From the NCBI GenBank assembly GCA_964637485.1, contig CAZWUU010000015.1, positions 1 through 15,004 on the forward strand: 15,004 nt of DNA, written 5' to 3'. This DNA is from C7867-002 sp964637485 (GTDB lineage Bacteria; Patescibacteriota; Minisyncoccia; Phycocordibacterales; PALSA-1337). The position numbers were made by a program, and so were the translations under genes. This document shows, piece by piece, positions 13,186-15,004 of this stretch. The notes beneath the pieces are model-generated. The model did no database searches. It saw only the letters and a program-made list of their open reading frames with translations, and was not told where the DNA came from. The stretch's first letter is position 1; each line of letters begins with the position of its first letter.

Positions 13186-15004
13186 GATTTATATATCTTG
13201 CAAATATTAGACTGCCAACAGAGAAAGCTCACGGGTTGCAAATCATGAAGACTTGTGAGGCTTTGGCAATGAGCGGAGTCGAGGTTATTTTGTATGTACC
13301 TAGTAGAAAAAATATTATCAAGGAAGATCCATTTGATTATTATGGCGTAAAGAAGATATTTCAAATAAGGAGGATACCCGCAGTAAACTTTATGCATTTG
13401 CGCCCAGCTAGCATGGGATTTGTTCTGACACAATTATCTTTCGCATTGTCTGCGAATTTTATTCGCATATACAAGGGCGATGTAGTCTATTCTCGTGATG
13501 AATACAGTCTGTTTTTTCTGAGTGTTTATATGAGAAATATCTATTTTGAAGCGCATGACGGAAGGTGGAACAGTATCATGAAATTTGTTGCGAAGAGAGC
13601 CAGAGGAGTTATTTGTATTACTCAGGGGTTGAAGGATTTCTTCGTAAGGAGAGGAGTGAAGGAAAGTAATATTATTGTCAGTCCGGATGGTGTCGATTTG
13701 GAGAATTTCAAATCAGTGACAGTCGCAGGTCTTAGGAGCAAGTTTGGCTTATCAGATGAGCATGCACTGGTGGCTTATAGTGGCAGTTTCAATTTATATG
13801 AGTGGAAGGGCGTAGATGTGTTTTTAGAGTCTATCAAACATATACCTGACAAGAACACTCGTTTTCTGCTTATCGGTGGCAACAGCGATGAAATTAGGGC
13901 TTTAAAATCTAAGTATTCTGACAGCAGGATTGTCTTCGTAGAGCGCTTGAAATCCAAGGATATACCTAATTATTTACTGATTTCAAATATCTTAGTATTG
14001 CCAAATAAGGCCGGTGATATTATTTCAGAAAAATATACTTCACCGTTAAAGTTGTTCGAGTATATGGCATCTGGTCGCCCTATAGTCGCTTCCAGACTAC
14101 CGAGTCTCTGTGAAGTGTTAAATGACACTAATTCATTGCTGGTGCAACCGAACGATCCAATAGATTTAGCGAATGGCATAAACAAGTTAATAAGCAATAA
14201 GGACTTGGCGAGAATTATAGGAAATAAGTCCAGGGAAGATAGTGCTAAGTATAGTTGGCAATCTAGAGCCGATCTTATCAATAATTTTGTCTTCCGGAAC
14301 AAGGAGATTCCGAGGAGTAAGACAACCGCTTTTTATGATAATGAGAGTGATAAATATTCTTTGAAAAGATATCCGAAGGTGACTTCAGATTATATACATT
14401 CATTTTTCAAAACCAGACTAAATATTGTGACGCATTTAGTGGATAAGGTGCTAACAAGGGGAAATGCTAAATCACTTCTTGAGATAGGTTGTGCTGATGG
14501 GGTAGTTTTGTCCCATCTCTATGATATTTTCGACAGGAAAATAGAGAATTATGAAGGAGTCGATATAAGTGAAAAAATGATTGATTCTGCAAATAATAGT
14601 TCGGCGGGCAGAAGAATTACTTTCAATATCAGGCAAACCATGCAAGCAAATTTGGCAGGCAATCGGGATATGATTATTGAGGTCGGTGTATTAAACTATG
14701 CAGATTTTGAAGCGGATATGAGAGTCGCACACGATGCCCTGAAAAAAGATGGACATTATATTTGCGCTGTTGCAGGTACCGGATCTCTGTGGGATAGGCG
14801 CAGGAAATCTCCTCACGGGTTCAATAATTTTAAGTCGTATGAGGAATATGAAGGGATCATGAAGAAATACTTCGTAATACTCGAGGTATATCCGGTAGGT
14901 TTACCGATTCCTTTTGTATGGAAAATCGGCGCATTGGGCAGGGTATTGCAACCGCTCATAGAGTTATCGTTGAAGAATATAGTTCCAAATTATTATCACG
15001 AGAA
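13182..15004 (+). CDS. Glycosyltransferase (GT4)-methyltransferase fusion, 3' end beyond the window
   Basis: An open frame runs from ATG 13182 to the right edge without a stop (607 complete codons), so the protein is at least 607 residues. Residues 1 to about 370 are a GT4-type transferase: RLPTEKAHGLQIMKTCEAL at the N-terminus, VSPDGVDLENF, a donor-domain FLLIGGNS (from 228), and SPLKLFEYMASGRPIVAS (287-304, E293 the catalytic-motif glutamate). After a linker of about 50 residues, a class I SAM methyltransferase follows, with motif I LLEIGCADG (432-440), the ribose-binding YEGVDISEKM (D461) and later VLNYADFEADM and ALKKDGHYICAVAG. It overlaps the FkbM gene by four bases (ATGA). A bifunctional protein that adds a sugar and methylates it, or that caps the chain, is plausible but inferred. 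Confidence 0.88.
   Translation, partial: MRFIYLANIRLPTEKAHGLQIMKTCEALAMSGVEVILYVPSRKNIIKEDPFDYYGVKKIFQIRRIPAVNFMHLRPASMGFVLTQLSFALSANFIRIYKGDVVYSRDEYSLFFLSVYMRNIYFEAHDGRWNSIMKFVAKRARGVICITQGLKDFFVRRGVKESNIIVSPDGVDLENFKSVTVAGLRSKFGLSDEHALVAYSGSFNLYEWKGVDVFLESIKHIPDKNTRFLLIGGNSDEIRALKSKYSDSRIVFVERLKSKDIPNYLLISNILVLPNKAGDIISEKYTSPLKLFEYMASGRPIVASRLPSLCEVLNDTNSLLVQPNDPIDLANGINKLISNKDLARIIGNKSREDSAKYSWQSRADLINNFVFRNKEIPRSKTTAFYDNESDKYSLKRYPKVTSDYIHSFFKTRLNIVTHLVDKVLTRGNAKSLLEIGCADGVVLSHLYDIFDRKIENYEGVDISEKMIDSANNSSAGRRITFNIRQTMQANLAGNRDMIIEVGVLNYADFEADMRVAHDALKKDGHYICAVAGTGSLWDRRRKSPHGFNNFKSYEEYEGIMKKYFVILEVYPVGLPIPFVWKIGALGRVLQPLIELSLKNIVPNYYHE

Noticed and set aside
1..15004. Alternative genetic code with TGA as glycine or tryptophan
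   Set aside because: TGA ends genes at sensible places (571-573, 11465-11467, 13183-13185), and no in-frame TGA interrupts the conserved genes.
1..15004. CRISPR arrays, transposons, integrases, tRNA or rRNA genes
   Set aside because: I saw no regularly spaced repeats, transposase or integrase motifs, tRNA cloverleaf signatures or rRNA-like sequence on either strand by eye.

Overview
The window looks like part of a small, moderately AT-rich bacterial chromosome, most probably from the Candidate Phyla Radiation (Patescibacteria, Parcubacteria-like). Four things point there: the run of RsmI, a DUF4015-type putative glycoside hydrolase and a soluble VirD4/TraG-like ATPase with a long disordered tail; very tight gene packing, all on the + strand; an almost complete lack of Shine-Dalgarno motifs; and leaderless or near-leaderless promoters. 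TGA is used as a normal stop, which argues against the TGA=Gly lineages (Gracilibacteria, SR1). The lineage call is inference from gene families and style, since the window has no rRNA or ribosomal protein gene.

Layout. Positions 3-338 are the C-terminal end of RsmI, a 16S rRNA methyltransferase. At 346-1742 lies a two-gene unit, a small two-helix membrane protein and a membrane-anchored DUF4015 protein, with a leaderless promoter overlapping the end of rsmI. Positions 1743-2230 hold a more GC-rich stretch with an extended -10 promoter, a 116-codon ORF of unknown function and a clear intrinsic terminator. Positions 2265-4100 encode the VirD4/TraG-like ATPase. From 4121 to the right edge runs one uninterrupted glycan-biosynthesis block: GT4-type glycosyltransferase, divergent GT4-like protein, GT4 (short C-terminus), GT4, GT4-like, NDP-sugar epimerase/dehydratase, CgeB-like glycosyltransferase candidate, zinc-ribbon class I methyltransferase, FkbM methyltransferase, and a glycosyltransferase-methyltransferase fusion that runs off the window.

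The block reads as an operon, or two stacked operons with an internal leaderless promoter at about 7346-7374, for a heteropolymeric and probably O-methylated cell-surface polysaccharide or glycoprotein glycan. No flippase, polymerase or ABC exporter is visible, so the export genes must lie outside the window. Several junctions have stop and start separated by one base or overlapping, which suggests translational coupling instead of SD-driven initiation. Hand-counted 60-base samples are lower in GC in the glycosyltransferase block (32-40%) than in the ATPase gene (47-48%), consistent with a variable, exchangeable surface-glycan locus. No tRNA, rRNA, CRISPR array, transposase or integrase was found.
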